Assembly: GCF_000383915.1 (NCBI RefSeq)
Contig: NZ_KB912942.1
Span: forward strand, 6,010,564 to 6,074,563
Length of the DNA stretch: 64,000 nt
Direction of reading: 5' to 3'
Origin: Amycolatopsis benzoatilytica AK 16/65
GTDB lineage: Bacteria > Actinomycetota > Actinomycetes > Mycobacteriales > Pseudonocardiaceae
The notes below the pieces were generated by a model. It did not search any database and was not told the origin of the DNA. It was given only the letters and a program-made list of their open reading frames with translations. This document shows, one piece after another, positions 33,388 to 41,911 of this stretch (within the stretch, counting starts at the first letter, position 1; each line of letters begins with the position of its first letter). Both the position numbers and the translations under genes were made by a program.

Positions 33388-35097
33388 ATGACGGGAAACA
33401 CAGTGGGCGGTCCGCGACACGCAGACCGGCCCGGCGCGATGGCGGACGCCGAGGTCACCATCCCCGGCCGGCATCGCATCCACGCCGACGGCACCTGGAC
33501 CCCGGTCGTGCCGCCGCGCGCCGCGGGCCACCACCGGCACCGCACCGAAGGCGGTGCCGCGGCAGGCACGCCGGTGGAGCGCGGCAGCGAGACCAGCGAG
33601 ACCCCGGTGCAGCGCGGCCCGCACACGCCCCGGCAGCCGGTGATCGCCAGTCCCCCGTTGCGGGCGAACGGCGCTCCCCGCCGGGTCGGACAGCCGGTCT
33701 ACCCCGACTCGAGCGGCACGCTCCCGGTCGCCGCGCCCCCGTACGGCCCGGATCACGGCGGCCCTGTCCGCGGCGACGAGCCCGCGACGTCCAGCTCATA
33801 CGCGAGCGGCACGTTGCCGGTCGGCGCACCCGGTACTTCGGACCAGGAGACCGTTGCCCCGCGCGCGAACGGCATGCTGCCTCAGCCGTCGGGCCGCAGG
33901 TCCAGCCCCGGCGAATCCGCCAGCCCCCGGGTGAGCGGCACGCTGCCGGTCGGCGGTCCCGGCCAGCGCGCGGAGAACCGGAACCGCGCGGCCTTCGCCC
34001 CGCCACAAGACCAGATCCCCGACGAGCACCGCGCCTTCGCCCCGCCCGGAAGCGCCCTGCCGCAGCCAACCCGGCGCAGCCGGCAGGAGCGTGTCGCGAC
34101 GACCGCCGCCGCGCTGGCCGCGGCACCGGAGACGGAGAAGCCGCAAGGCGGGCGCGAGCGCGTCGAGCTGAACCCGGCCGCGGGCGACCCGCTCCGGCGG
34201 CAACGCGTCACTCTCCGCACCGCGCCGGTCGCCGCACCGGAGCCGGAGTCGCAGGACGACGAGGTGCGCGTGTACTCCGCGCCGTTGCTGGACGGTCTCG
34301 GCACGTTCGATCTCGGTTCGGTCCCCGCGTCCGTCACGCCGCCCAAGACCTGGCGCAAGGCCGCTTGGTTCGCCACCGGCGCGTCCGGCGCGGTGGTCGT
34401 GGGGCTGCTGTTCGCGGGGACGTTCCTGGTCGGCGGACCGGCCACCACCACGACAGACGCGATCGGCGGCTGGCCGGGCCGCCAGAACGGCGGCGGCCCG
34501 GACCTCAGCGCGCTGCTGCCGAACGGGCAGCACGGCGGCGCGGGCGGCAACGTCCCGCGCAACGGCACCAGCACCCGTACGGACGGCACCCCGTCGGACA
34601 ACGGCACGCAACCGCAGCAGGGCAACGAATCGAGCAGCGCGGCGAGCAACAGCTCCACCGGCCAGACCACGCCCGCCGGTCCGGACAGCACCAGCGCGTC
34701 CGCGCCGGCCACCACGAGTTCCCCCACGTCCAGCGAACCGCCGGAGAAGCCGCCAGTCACCCCAGCCCAGCGGGAGACCGTGCAGCCGACCTACTTCACC
34801 ACCAGCAACGCGAACACGATGGGGAACAACTCGGAGAAGTTCTTCAACAACGTGACCACCGACCCGGCCACGGCATCGTCGGTCACCTCCGGCGACCTCA
34901 AGGAAGAAGGCCCGCAGGGTTTGCGCAAGCGCTACTCAGGCGTGGCGTACTACGAGGTCAAGAAGGTCACCATCGACCCGGAGCACAACACCACGGTGAA
35001 CACCGTCGAGGTCACGAACCGGGACGGCAGCAAGACCACCGAGCAGCGCACGCTCACCTTCGACGACAACGGCAAGATCACCGACGACGGCCGCTGA
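33388..35097 (+). CDS. Single-pass membrane protein with disordered cytoplasmic part
   Basis: A 569-residue protein, not assigned to a family. Residues 1-320 are hydrophilic and rich in Pro, Gly, Ala and Arg, with a recurring (A/S)SGTLPVxxP motif (SSGTLPVAAP; ASGTLPVGAP; VSGTLPVGGP). One helix (AAWFATGASGAVVVGLLFAG, about 325-348) crosses the membrane. The outside part has a Gly/Asn/Ser/Thr-rich linker and a folded C-terminal domain of about 100 residues (NSEKFFNNVTTDPATASSVT; RYSGVAYYEVKKVTIDPEHN). The Thr-rich cytoplasmic part beside two kinase genes makes it a possible phosphorylation target. ATG 33388 is chosen where the conserved-looking sequence begins; GTG 33403 is possible. Confidence 0.7.
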   Translation: MTGNTVGGPRHADRPGAMADAEVTIPGRHRIHADGTWTPVVPPRAAGHHRHRTEGGAAAGTPVERGSETSETPVQRGPHTPRQPVIASPPLRANGAPRRVGQPVYPDSSGTLPVAAPPYGPDHGGPVRGDEPATSSSYASGTLPVGAPGTSDQETVAPRANGMLPQPSGRRSSPGESASPRVSGTLPVGGPGQRAENRNRAAFAPPQDQIPDEHRAFAPPGSALPQPTRRSRQERVATTAAALAAAPETEKPQGGRERVELNPAAGDPLRRQRVTLRTAPVAAPEPESQDDEVRVYSAPLLDGLGTFDLGSVPASVTPPKTWRKAAWFATGASGAVVVGLLFAGTFLVGGPATTTTDAIGGWPGRQNGGGPDLSALLPNGQHGGAGGNVPRNGTSTRTDGTPSDNGTQPQQGNESSSAASNSSTGQTTPAGPDSTSASAPATTSSPTSSEPPEKPPVTPAQRETVQPTYFTTSNANTMGNNSEKFFNNVTTDPATASSVTSGDLKEEGPQGLRKRYSGVAYYEVKKVTIDPEHNTTVNTVEVTNRDGSKTTEQRTLTFDDNGKITDDGR

Positions 35098-35353
35098 CCA
35101 GCCCAATGTGTGCAAATGCGGATGCACGTGCGGTGCGGTGAGCGGTCGTGCGCTCGTCCGGGTGGGTGACTTAAGCTGCCGTTCGTCGTACGTCGGGAGC
35201 ATTCCAGCGACGGACTCTGGCGGCCGCCGGCCGCCACAGGGTTACCTGGCGACGACAAGGTCCGGCCCCGACCACGAATCGGCGGTCCGGACCGCCTGGA
35301 GGGTTCCGCCGCGGCGCGGGGCCCCGCCCCCGAACCCCGGAGCGAGGATTTTC

Positions 35354-36247
35354 GTGCTTGAACGGCAGCGGAACCGGCGAGAACCCGACGCCCTGCGCGT
35401 CGAGGACGTCATCCCGCCGGAACTGCTCGAGGACGTAGGCGCGGCCGACCGTGAATACCTGGAGCGGGTGTTCCGCGAGCCGCAGAAGTACCTGCCTCCG
35501 CGCACCCGGCGTCCGGTCGTCGCGATCGCCGAGCCGCTGGACGAGCCGGAGAGCAAGCTCGCCCGCCGCGCGAAGCTGGTCGGGCTGGTCGGAGCCGGCG
35601 CGCTGGTCGCCGGTGCGGTCGTCACCGCTTCGCTGCTCAGCGGCGGCCCGCGGCCGACCGTGCCGGCCGCCGAGGAGACGATGATTCCCGCCGGGTTCTC
35701 CGCGGGCGCCGCCGCGCTGGGCGGCCAGGCAGTGCCGGAACAGCGGCAGGGCCACGCTTCTGGCGGCACGACCGCCGGGCATCGCGAAAGCAGCCAGTCC
35801 CGGCGTCCGAGCACGGCAGCTTCCGCGTCGGCCGAAGACGGCGCGACGACGCCGGAGACCACGTCCGGCACTTCGTCCACCGCTCCTAGCGTCTCGTCGC
35901 CCTCCGGGCACGAGAAGGCCGCGGCATCCTCCGCGGCCGCGCCGGACCCGGTGAAGCTCGCCGCGGTCCGCAAGTTCTACTCGTCGATCGACCACCACCC
36001 GGAGAACGCGCTCTCGCTGCTCGCGCCGAACGTGGCGAGCGGCGAAACGGGCAATCTCGTCCGGGCGTGGAGCGGTGCCGACTCGATCGTCGTCCAGGAC
36101 CTGCACCTGCAGGACGACGGTTCGGTGTTCGCGGTCGCGCTCGTTCGCCAGGCCGACGGGACCGTCCTTCGGGTCACCCAATTGTTCGACGTCGTCGAGC
36201 AGGATGTGATCTCCCAGGCCCGGGTGCTGTCCGCGGTCTACTCCTGA
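35354..36247 (+). CDS. Single-pass membrane protein with NTF2-like extracellular domain
   Basis: A 297-residue protein. A 75-residue cytoplasmic part (VEDVIPPELLEDVGAADREY) precedes one helix (LVGLVGAGALVAGAVVTASL). A Ser/Thr/Ala-rich linker follows, then a C-terminal domain of about 100 residues (VKLAAVRKFYSSIDHHPENA; SGADSIVVQDLHLQDDGSVF) that reads like a cone-shaped NTF2/SnoaL fold. GTG 35354 has CGAGGA 6 nt upstream. Its architecture parallels the preceding gene, and it lies just before the kinase pair. The role is unknown; an envelope sensor or kinase substrate is a guess. Confidence 0.7.
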   Translation: MLERQRNRREPDALRVEDVIPPELLEDVGAADREYLERVFREPQKYLPPRTRRPVVAIAEPLDEPESKLARRAKLVGLVGAGALVAGAVVTASLLSGGPRPTVPAAEETMIPAGFSAGAAALGGQAVPEQRQGHASGGTTAGHRESSQSRRPSTAASASAEDGATTPETTSGTSSTAPSVSSPSGHEKAAASSAAAPDPVKLAAVRKFYSSIDHHPENALSLLAPNVASGETGNLVRAWSGADSIVVQDLHLQDDGSVFAVALVRQADGTVLRVTQLFDVVEQDVISQARVLSAVYS

Positions 36248-36458
36248 CCTGCGAATATCCGGTTGCGGCCGGAAGGCCGGAGTGTGCCGGGTGCGTGTGC
36301 GCAGAGTGAGCGCCTAGCCTTGTCACGGGCCGGTCTCGGTAAAACCTGCACACGGCCCACTGCAGGTGCCTACGCTCCGGTGCCGCGGCGGGTTCAACCT
36401 CACCCCTTTGGGGTAGAGAAGTCCCGCCCGGAAAGTCGGAGCCCCAAAGGGAGGTCGC

Positions 36459-38102
36459 GTGAGCGACGAGGGTCGTCTGGTCGCTGGCCGCTACCGCATC
36501 GCCGGGAAAATCGGCTCCGGTGCGATGGGCGCCGTCTGGCGGGCCCACGACGAGGTGCTGGGCCGTACGGTCGCCATCAAGCAGCTGCTCCTGCAGCCCG
36601 GGCTCGAACACCACGAGGCGGAGGACGCCCGCCAGCGCACCATGCGCGAGGGCCGGATCGCCGCCCGGCTGCACCACCCGAACGCGATCACCGTGTTCGA
36701 CGTCGTCACCGACGACAACGGCCAGCCCTGCCTGATCATGGAATACCTGGACTCCACCAGCCTGGCCCAGGTGCTGCAGGAACAGGGCACGCTGCCGCCG
36801 CTCGAAGTCGCGCGGATCGGCGCGCAGATCGCCGCCGCCCTGCGCGAGGCGCACGCGGTCGGCATCGTGCACCGCGACATCAAGCCGGGCAACATCCTGC
36901 TCGCCGGCAACGGCACGGTGAAGATCACCGACTTCGGCATCTCCCGGGCCAAGGACGACGTCACCGTCACCAAGACCGGGATGATCGCCGGCACCCCTGC
37001 CTACCTGGCTCCCGAGGTCGCGATCGGCGGCGACCCGGGGCCCGAGTCGGACGTCTTCTCGCTCGGCTCGACGCTGTACGCCGCCTGCGAAGGCCAGCCG
37101 CCGTTCGGCCTCTCCGAGAACACGCTGAGCTTGCTGCACGCGGTCGCCGCCGGGCAGATCAACCCGCCGCGCCAGTCCGGTCCGATGGCGAGCGTGCTGG
37201 CGGTGCTGCTGCACCCGGACACCCAGCATCGGCCGACCGCCGAGGAATGCGAGGAGCTGCTCTCCGCGGTCGCCCGCGGCGAGACCCCGCTCGGCGGCCC
37301 GGCCGACGAGACGATGATGGCCCCGTCCTCGGGGACCCTGGGCGCGGCAGCACTCGGCGCGGCGGGAGGTGCGGCCGCCGCCGGAATGCTGGACGAGCAG
37401 GCGACCAGCCACTCCGGTTCGCTGCTCGGCGAGCCGGGGGCGACCCAGCAGTACGACCCGAACGCCCAGCAGTACTACGGCGAGGACCCGTACCCGGCCG
37501 GCTCTGGTTACCCGGAAGACGACTACGACGACTACGGCTACGAGCACGACGACCGCTACCAGCAGGAGCCGCCGCTGTACGGCGACCCGAGCCGCAACGG
37601 CCTCGCCGCCACGCGCGCGGTGCCGATGCCGGGCGGCTACGAAGACGACCCGTACGACGACGAGCCGCCCCCGCCGCATTCCCGCGCCCAGACCGCGCCC
37701 GAGGACGACGACGAGAAGCCCGGCGCGTGGAAGAAGCCGGCGATCATCGGCGGCATCGTGGTGGCCGGCCTGGTCGCGCTCGGCGTGTGGCTGCTGACCC
37801 CGGGCAACCCGCCTGACGCGTCGCAACAGGGACCGGCGCCGTCCTCGTCGGCGGCCGTGCCGACGTCCGTCACAGACTCGTCCACTGTCGCAACCACGAG
37901 CGCGCCGAACACGTCTTCCGTGGAAAGCCCAACTCGTGAAACCGCGTCGACCCGTCATACTTCTTCTCGACGGGCGACCAGTTCAGCAGACGCGCCGACA
38001 CAGGAGTCCTCGCAGACGCAGGCAACCACCCCGACGTCGTCCAGCAAGCCGAAGCCGCCGGCGTCGTCGTCGGTGGCCCCGTCGACCAGCGCGTCTCCGT
38101 AA
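36459..38102 (+). CDS. PknB-type Ser/Thr protein kinase, membrane-anchored
   Basis: A 547-residue receptor-type kinase. The kinase domain spans residues 11-270: GSGAMGAVW (Gly loop), VAIK (Lys41), HRDIKPGN (Asp140), DFGIS (158-162), an activation loop with several Thr (DDVTVTKTGMIAGTPAY) and APE. All catalytic residues are present. A Tyr/Asp/Pro-rich juxtamembrane part follows, then one helix (AIIGGIVVAGLVALGVWLLT, about 427-447) and a Ser/Thr-rich outer tail of 100 residues without PASTA repeats. GTG 36459 has GGGAGG 4 nt before it. A pseudokinase gene starts 17 bp after its stop. Confidence 0.93.
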   Translation: MSDEGRLVAGRYRIAGKIGSGAMGAVWRAHDEVLGRTVAIKQLLLQPGLEHHEAEDARQRTMREGRIAARLHHPNAITVFDVVTDDNGQPCLIMEYLDSTSLAQVLQEQGTLPPLEVARIGAQIAAALREAHAVGIVHRDIKPGNILLAGNGTVKITDFGISRAKDDVTVTKTGMIAGTPAYLAPEVAIGGDPGPESDVFSLGSTLYAACEGQPPFGLSENTLSLLHAVAAGQINPPRQSGPMASVLAVLLHPDTQHRPTAEECEELLSAVARGETPLGGPADETMMAPSSGTLGAAALGAAGGAAAAGMLDEQATSHSGSLLGEPGATQQYDPNAQQYYGEDPYPAGSGYPEDDYDDYGYEHDDRYQQEPPLYGDPSRNGLAATRAVPMPGGYEDDPYDDEPPPPHSRAQTAPEDDDEKPGAWKKPAIIGGIVVAGLVALGVWLLTPGNPPDASQQGPAPSSSAAVPTSVTDSSTVATTSAPNTSSVESPTRETASTRHTSSRRATSSADAPTQESSQTQATTPTSSSKPKPPASSSVAPSTSASP

Positions 38103-38119
38103 ACGGACCAGGGACAGCT

Positions 38120-39274
38120 TTGAGTTCAGAAGGCAGCATCGTAGGAGGGCGGTACCGGCTCGACCAGCCGATCGGCCGCGGCCGCGCGGGCATCGTGTGG
38201 CAGGCGTTCGACACCCGGCTGTTCCGCACCGTCGCCGTCAAGCGCATGTACCTGCCCGTCGGCCTGCCGCCGGAGCGGGCCGAACAAGCCCGCGCGATGG
38301 CGATGGAAGAGGGCAAGGCGGCCGCCAAGATCGATCACGCGTGTGCGATCACGGTGTACGACGTGCTGCCCGACGGACCCGATGTCTGGCTGGTGATGGA
38401 GTACATCCCGTCGCGCGGGATGTCGGTGTTCCTGGCCGAGCACGGCCGGCTCACCCCGGAGCAGGCCGCGTTCCTGGGCATCCAGCTCGGCGACGCGATG
38501 GCGTCGATCCACTCGGCCGGCATCGTGCACCGCACGCTCGAGCCGAACACCGTGCTGCTCGCCGACGACGGCAGCGTCAAACTGACCGACATCGGCATCA
38601 CTGGCGGTGGCCCGCACGCGGCCTTCCAGGCGCCTGAGGTGGCGCGCGGTGGCCCGCCGTCGCCGGAAGCGGACGTGTTCTCGCTGGGTGCCACGCTCTA
38701 CACCGCGGTCGAGGGCGTGCCGCCGTTCGGCGAGGACGGCAGATCCCCGCAACGACCGGCCGAGAACGCCGGTCCGCTCGCCGGTGCCCTGCAGAAGATG
38801 CTGCGGGCCGACCCGGCCACCCGGCCGACGATGGACGACACCGTCTACGCGATGAAGGCGATCACCGAAGGGCGCGAGCAGACCGCGTTCATTCCGCCGA
38901 CCGCGCCGGCGATGCCGACCGTGCCCGCGTCCCGGCCGATCCCGACCAACCAGCCGAACCTGCCGGCCGCCGCGCAGCAAGCGATGGCCGCGCAGCAGAC
39001 GGTCGTCCAGCAACCGGTCGTGCCGCCGCCTGGTCCGCAGCAGCCGGTCCCGTTGATGCAGCTTCCGGTCCAGCAGGTGCCCCAGGCGCCCGCGCCGCCG
39101 CAACCGATGCAGCAGCCGACCGCGCGGTTCACGCCGACGCCGGCGCAGCAGGCCATGTCCGCGCAGGCAGTCCGGGAAAAGGCGGCCGCGCGGAAGCGGT
39201 TGATCCTGACCATCGCGGCGGTGTTGTGCGCGGTGCTGATCGGGATCGGCATTTCCCAGCTGTTGTTCGTTTGA
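38120..39274 (+). CDS. Kinase-like protein lacking catalytic residues (pseudokinase)
   Basis: A 384-residue protein with the same fold as its upstream neighbour: GRGRAGIVW, VAVK (Lys41), APEVARG and DVFSLGATLY are kept. The catalytic loop, however, reads HRTLEPNTVLL where active kinases have HRDxKPxN, so the catalytic Asp, Lys and Asn are all replaced (Asp to Thr139), and DFG is DIG. It should bind nucleotide poorly or structurally and not phosphorylate. A Pro/Gln-rich linker (residues 255-350) leads to a C-terminal membrane anchor (LILTIAAVLCAVLIGIGISQ). TTG 38120 has AGGGAC upstream. The operon with an active kinase suggests it acts as partner, scaffold or substrate. Confidence 0.88.
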   Translation: MSSEGSIVGGRYRLDQPIGRGRAGIVWQAFDTRLFRTVAVKRMYLPVGLPPERAEQARAMAMEEGKAAAKIDHACAITVYDVLPDGPDVWLVMEYIPSRGMSVFLAEHGRLTPEQAAFLGIQLGDAMASIHSAGIVHRTLEPNTVLLADDGSVKLTDIGITGGGPHAAFQAPEVARGGPPSPEADVFSLGATLYTAVEGVPPFGEDGRSPQRPAENAGPLAGALQKMLRADPATRPTMDDTVYAMKAITEGREQTAFIPPTAPAMPTVPASRPIPTNQPNLPAAAQQAMAAQQTVVQQPVVPPPGPQQPVPLMQLPVQQVPQAPAPPQPMQQPTARFTPTPAQQAMSAQAVREKAAARKRLILTIAAVLCAVLIGIGISQLLFV

Positions 39275-39280
39275 CGCTGG

Positions 39281-40183
39281 TCAGGCGACGTTCGCGATCG
39301 CTTCCTGCATGGCTTCGAGGAACGTCCGCACGGCCGGGCTGCCCGCCACCCGAGCGGACACCGCGGCGTGGATGTGCCTGCTCGGCTGCGGATTGCGGAC
39401 CCGGCGCACCACCACGCCCGGATGCGGGGTGCCCAGCCCGAGCTCCGGCACCAGGCCGACGCCGAGCCCGGCGGCGATGAACCCCTGCGCCGACGGATAG
39501 TCCTCGGACTCGACCACCACGTTCGGGTGGAAACCGGCCGAGGCACAGGCCCCTTCCAGGATCGCGCGGCAGGCGCCCGGGATCGGGTCGACTCCGACCC
39601 ACGGCTCGTCGGCGAGGTCGGTCAGGTCGAGGACGCGTTTGCGGGACAGCCGATGCGCGCGCGGCAGCACCGCCCGGTAGGGATCGTTCAGCAACGGCAC
39701 CAGCTCGATCCCGGGACCCAGGTCGGCCGGCCGCGGGTAGACGATGATCGCCAGGTCGGCGCGGCCTTCCTCGACCTCGGTGAGCGGATCGCCCGGGTCG
39801 ATGAGCTTGAGGTCGAGCCAGACTCCCGGGTGTTCCCGGCGCAGTGCGGCCACCGCGTACGGCACCATCGTCGCCCCGGCGGTGGCGAAGTAGCGGATGG
39901 CGAGCTTGCCGGTGCGGCCTTCCTTCAGCTCGGTGAGCGCGGCTTCGGCGCGCGCCAGCTCCGCGCTGAGCGTCTCGGCGTGCTCGGACAGCAGGGTGCC
40001 GGCCGGAGTCGGCTGGACTCCGCGGCCGACGCGTTCCAGCAGCGGCGTGCCCGCCTCGCGTTCGAGAACCGCCAGCTGCTGGCTGATCGCGGACGGCGTG
40101 TACCCGAGATTCCTCGCCGCGGCGGTGATCGAACCGCTCGTGATCACCGCGCGCAGCACCTGCATCCGCCGCACGTCGAGCAT
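39281..40183 (-). CDS. LysR-family transcriptional regulator
   Basis: A 300-residue regulator. The N-terminal winged helix-turn-helix reads MQVLRAVITSGSITAAARNL and TPSAISQQLAVLEREAGTPL. The C-terminal periplasmic-binding-like domain (KLAIRYFATAGATMVPYAVA; EGRADLAIIVYPRP; DYPSAQGFIAAGLGVGLVPE) senses a small effector. It is divergent from an EamA exporter gene with 105 bp between starts, and a perfect TTAACTG palindrome lies 22 bp from its start, so it most likely controls the exporter and itself. Confidence 0.92.
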   Translation of the reverse strand: MLDVRRMQVLRAVITSGSITAAARNLGYTPSAISQQLAVLEREAGTPLLERVGRGVQPTPAGTLLSEHAETLSAELARAEAALTELKEGRTGKLAIRYFATAGATMVPYAVAALRREHPGVWLDLKLIDPGDPLTEVEEGRADLAIIVYPRPADLGPGIELVPLLNDPYRAVLPRAHRLSRKRVLDLTDLADEPWVGVDPIPGACRAILEGACASAGFHPNVVVESEDYPSAQGFIAAGLGVGLVPELGLGTPHPGVVVRRVRNPQPSRHIHAAVSARVAGSPAVRTFLEAMQEAIANVA

Positions 40184-40204
40184 CGCTTGATCCTACAGCT
40201 TTGC

Positions 40205-40224
40205 TTAACTGTCCCTGCAGTTAA
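40205..40224. promoter_or_regulatory. Palindromic LysR-type operator
   Basis: TTAACTGTCCCTGCAGTTAA has perfect 7-bp arms with a 6-bp centre and contains the T-N11-A pattern of LysR sites. It lies between the divergent LysR and EamA genes, the expected position for an autoregulatory site. Confidence 0.65.
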
Positions 40225-40288
40225 TTTCGCTTGTTCTTACTCCTTGCCGCGGCGAAGCTTGCTGGGGAACGAGAAGGAGGAACCGCAG

Positions 40289-41200
40289 GTGGGCGAGACG
40301 AAGACGCTGCTGAGGATCGCGGCTCTCGCGTTGATGTGGGGTTCGAGTTTTTTCTGGATCAAGCTGGCACTGGACGCGTTTTCCCCGGTGCAGCTCGTGC
40401 TCGCGCGGCTGGTGCTCGGCACCGCGGTGCTGCTGGCGCTGTGCCTGCTCGGCCGGCGCCGCCTGCCTTCGGATCGGCGCACTTGGCGGCACCTGCTGGT
40501 CGCCGCGTTCTTCCACAACGCTCTGCCGTTCACCCTGTTCGCGATCGGCGAGACCACCGTCGACTCCGGGATCACCGGCGTGCTGAACTCCACCACCCCG
40601 CTGTGGGTGCTGGTCGCCGCGCCGTTCCTGGGGGCGTCGAACAAGATGAGCCCAGCGCGGATCGCCGGGCTGGTGATCGGGCTCGGCGGCATCCTGCTGA
40701 TCTTCGCGCCGTGGCAAGCGAGCGGTCTGCTCAGCTGGGGCGCGCTGGCCTGCCTCGCCGCCGCGGCCAGCTACGGGTTCGCGTTCGTCTACGAAGGCCG
40801 CTACCTGTCCGGCACCGGCACCTCGCCGTACTCGCTGGCTGCCGGGCAGATGCTGCTGGCCACCGGTTTCCTGGTGCTGGCCATGCCGTTCGGCGGGATG
40901 ACGCCGGTGCACCTGAGCCCGCTGGCACTGGTCTCGGTGCTGGTACTCGGCGTGGGCTCGACCGGGATCGCGTTCGCGCTCAACTACCAGCTGCTGGCCA
41001 GCGAGGGCGCGGTGGCCGCGTCGGTGGTCGGCTATCTGCTGCCGGTCGTTTCGGTGCTGCTCGGCGCGGTGTTCCTGCACGAGCAGCTGAACTTCCGGGT
41101 GATCGCGGGCATGGTGGTCGTGCTGGCCGGGGTCGCGCTGACCCGGATCCAGCGCAAACCCCTCGCCGTACCGGAAGCGCCGGTGGCGGAGCCGGTCTGA
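40289..41200 (+). CDS. EamA-family (DMT) exporter
   Basis: A 303-residue inner-membrane transporter with ten predicted helices in two EamA repeats: IAALALMWGSSFFWIKLALD with NSTTPLWVLVAAPFLGA, and LAAAASYGFAFVYEGRYLSG with LLPVVSVLLGAVFLHEQLNF. The family exports amino acids, purines and other metabolites; the substrate is unknown. GTG 40289 has GAAGGAGG 8 nt upstream, which decides the start. The divergent LysR gene probably controls it. It converges on the response-regulator gene with 1 bp between stops. Confidence 0.9.
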   Translation: MGETKTLLRIAALALMWGSSFFWIKLALDAFSPVQLVLARLVLGTAVLLALCLLGRRRLPSDRRTWRHLLVAAFFHNALPFTLFAIGETTVDSGITGVLNSTTPLWVLVAAPFLGASNKMSPARIAGLVIGLGGILLIFAPWQASGLLSWGALACLAAAASYGFAFVYEGRYLSGTGTSPYSLAAGQMLLATGFLVLAMPFGGMTPVHLSPLALVSVLVLGVGSTGIAFALNYQLLASEGAVAASVVGYLLPVVSVLLGAVFLHEQLNFRVIAGMVVVLAGVALTRIQRKPLAVPEAPVAEPV

Positions 41201-41201
41201 C

Positions 41202-41870
41202 TCAGACCAGGCGGCGGTCGGAGGCCCAGCGGGAGAGCTCGTAGCGGTTCGACAGCTGGGTCTTGCGCAGGACGCTGGACACGTGCGTCTCGACCGTCTT
41301 CACCGAGATGAACAGCTCCGAGGCGATTTCCTTGTACGCGTAGCCCCGGGCGAGCAGGCGCAGCACGTCGCGCTCGCGCGGGGTGAGCAGGTCCAGCTCG
41401 GGGTCGTTGATCGGCGCGGAGCCGGGGCGGTCGGCGAACGCGTCGAGGACGAAACCGGCCAGCCGCGGCGAGAACACCGCGTCGCCGTCGGCCACCCGGA
41501 CCACGGCGCGAACGAGTTCCTTCGACGAGATCGTCTTAGTGACGTAGCCGCGCGCGCCGGCGCGGATGACCGCGATGACGTCCTCGGCCGCGTCGGACAC
41601 CGACAGCGCGAGGAACACGATGTCCGGCAGTTCCGGGCGGACCCGGCGGAGCACTTCGGCCCCGCCGCCGTCCGGCATGTGCACGTCGAGCAGCACCACC
41701 TGCGGGCGGGTCCGCGCGATCCCGGCGACCGCCTCGGCGACCGAACCGGCTTCGCCGACGACCTGCACCTCGTCGGTGATCGAGTCGAGTTCCGTGCGCA
41801 CCCCTGCACGGAACAACGCGTGGTCGTCCACGAGAAAGACCTTGACCGGCTCCCGCTGGCTCTCCGTCAC
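41202..41870 (-). CDS. NarL/LuxR-type response regulator (LiaR-like)
   Basis: A 222-residue two-component regulator. The receiver domain has VFLVDDHALFRAG, the phospho-acceptor Asp in VVLLDVHMPDGGG (about residue 58) and the conserved Lys in GYVTKTIS. The C-terminal LuxR helix-turn-helix is LTPRERDVLRLLARGYAYKE and ISVKTVETHVSSVLRKTQL. GTG 41870 is chosen because GAGGGAG lies 8 nt upstream; GTG 41879 is an alternative. It follows the PspC-histidine kinase gene by 41 bp and is its likely partner. Confidence 0.92.
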   Translation of the reverse strand: MTESQREPVKVFLVDDHALFRAGVRTELDSITDEVQVVGEAGSVAEAVAGIARTRPQVVLLDVHMPDGGGAEVLRRVRPELPDIVFLALSVSDAAEDVIAVIRAGARGYVTKTISSKELVRAVVRVADGDAVFSPRLAGFVLDAFADRPGSAPINDPELDLLTPRERDVLRLLARGYAYKEIASELFISVKTVETHVSSVLRKTQLSNRYELSRWASDRRLV

Positions 41871-41911
41871 GACTGCCACTCCCTCGCTCGCGTCCCCCGA
41901 GCATAGCGAGG

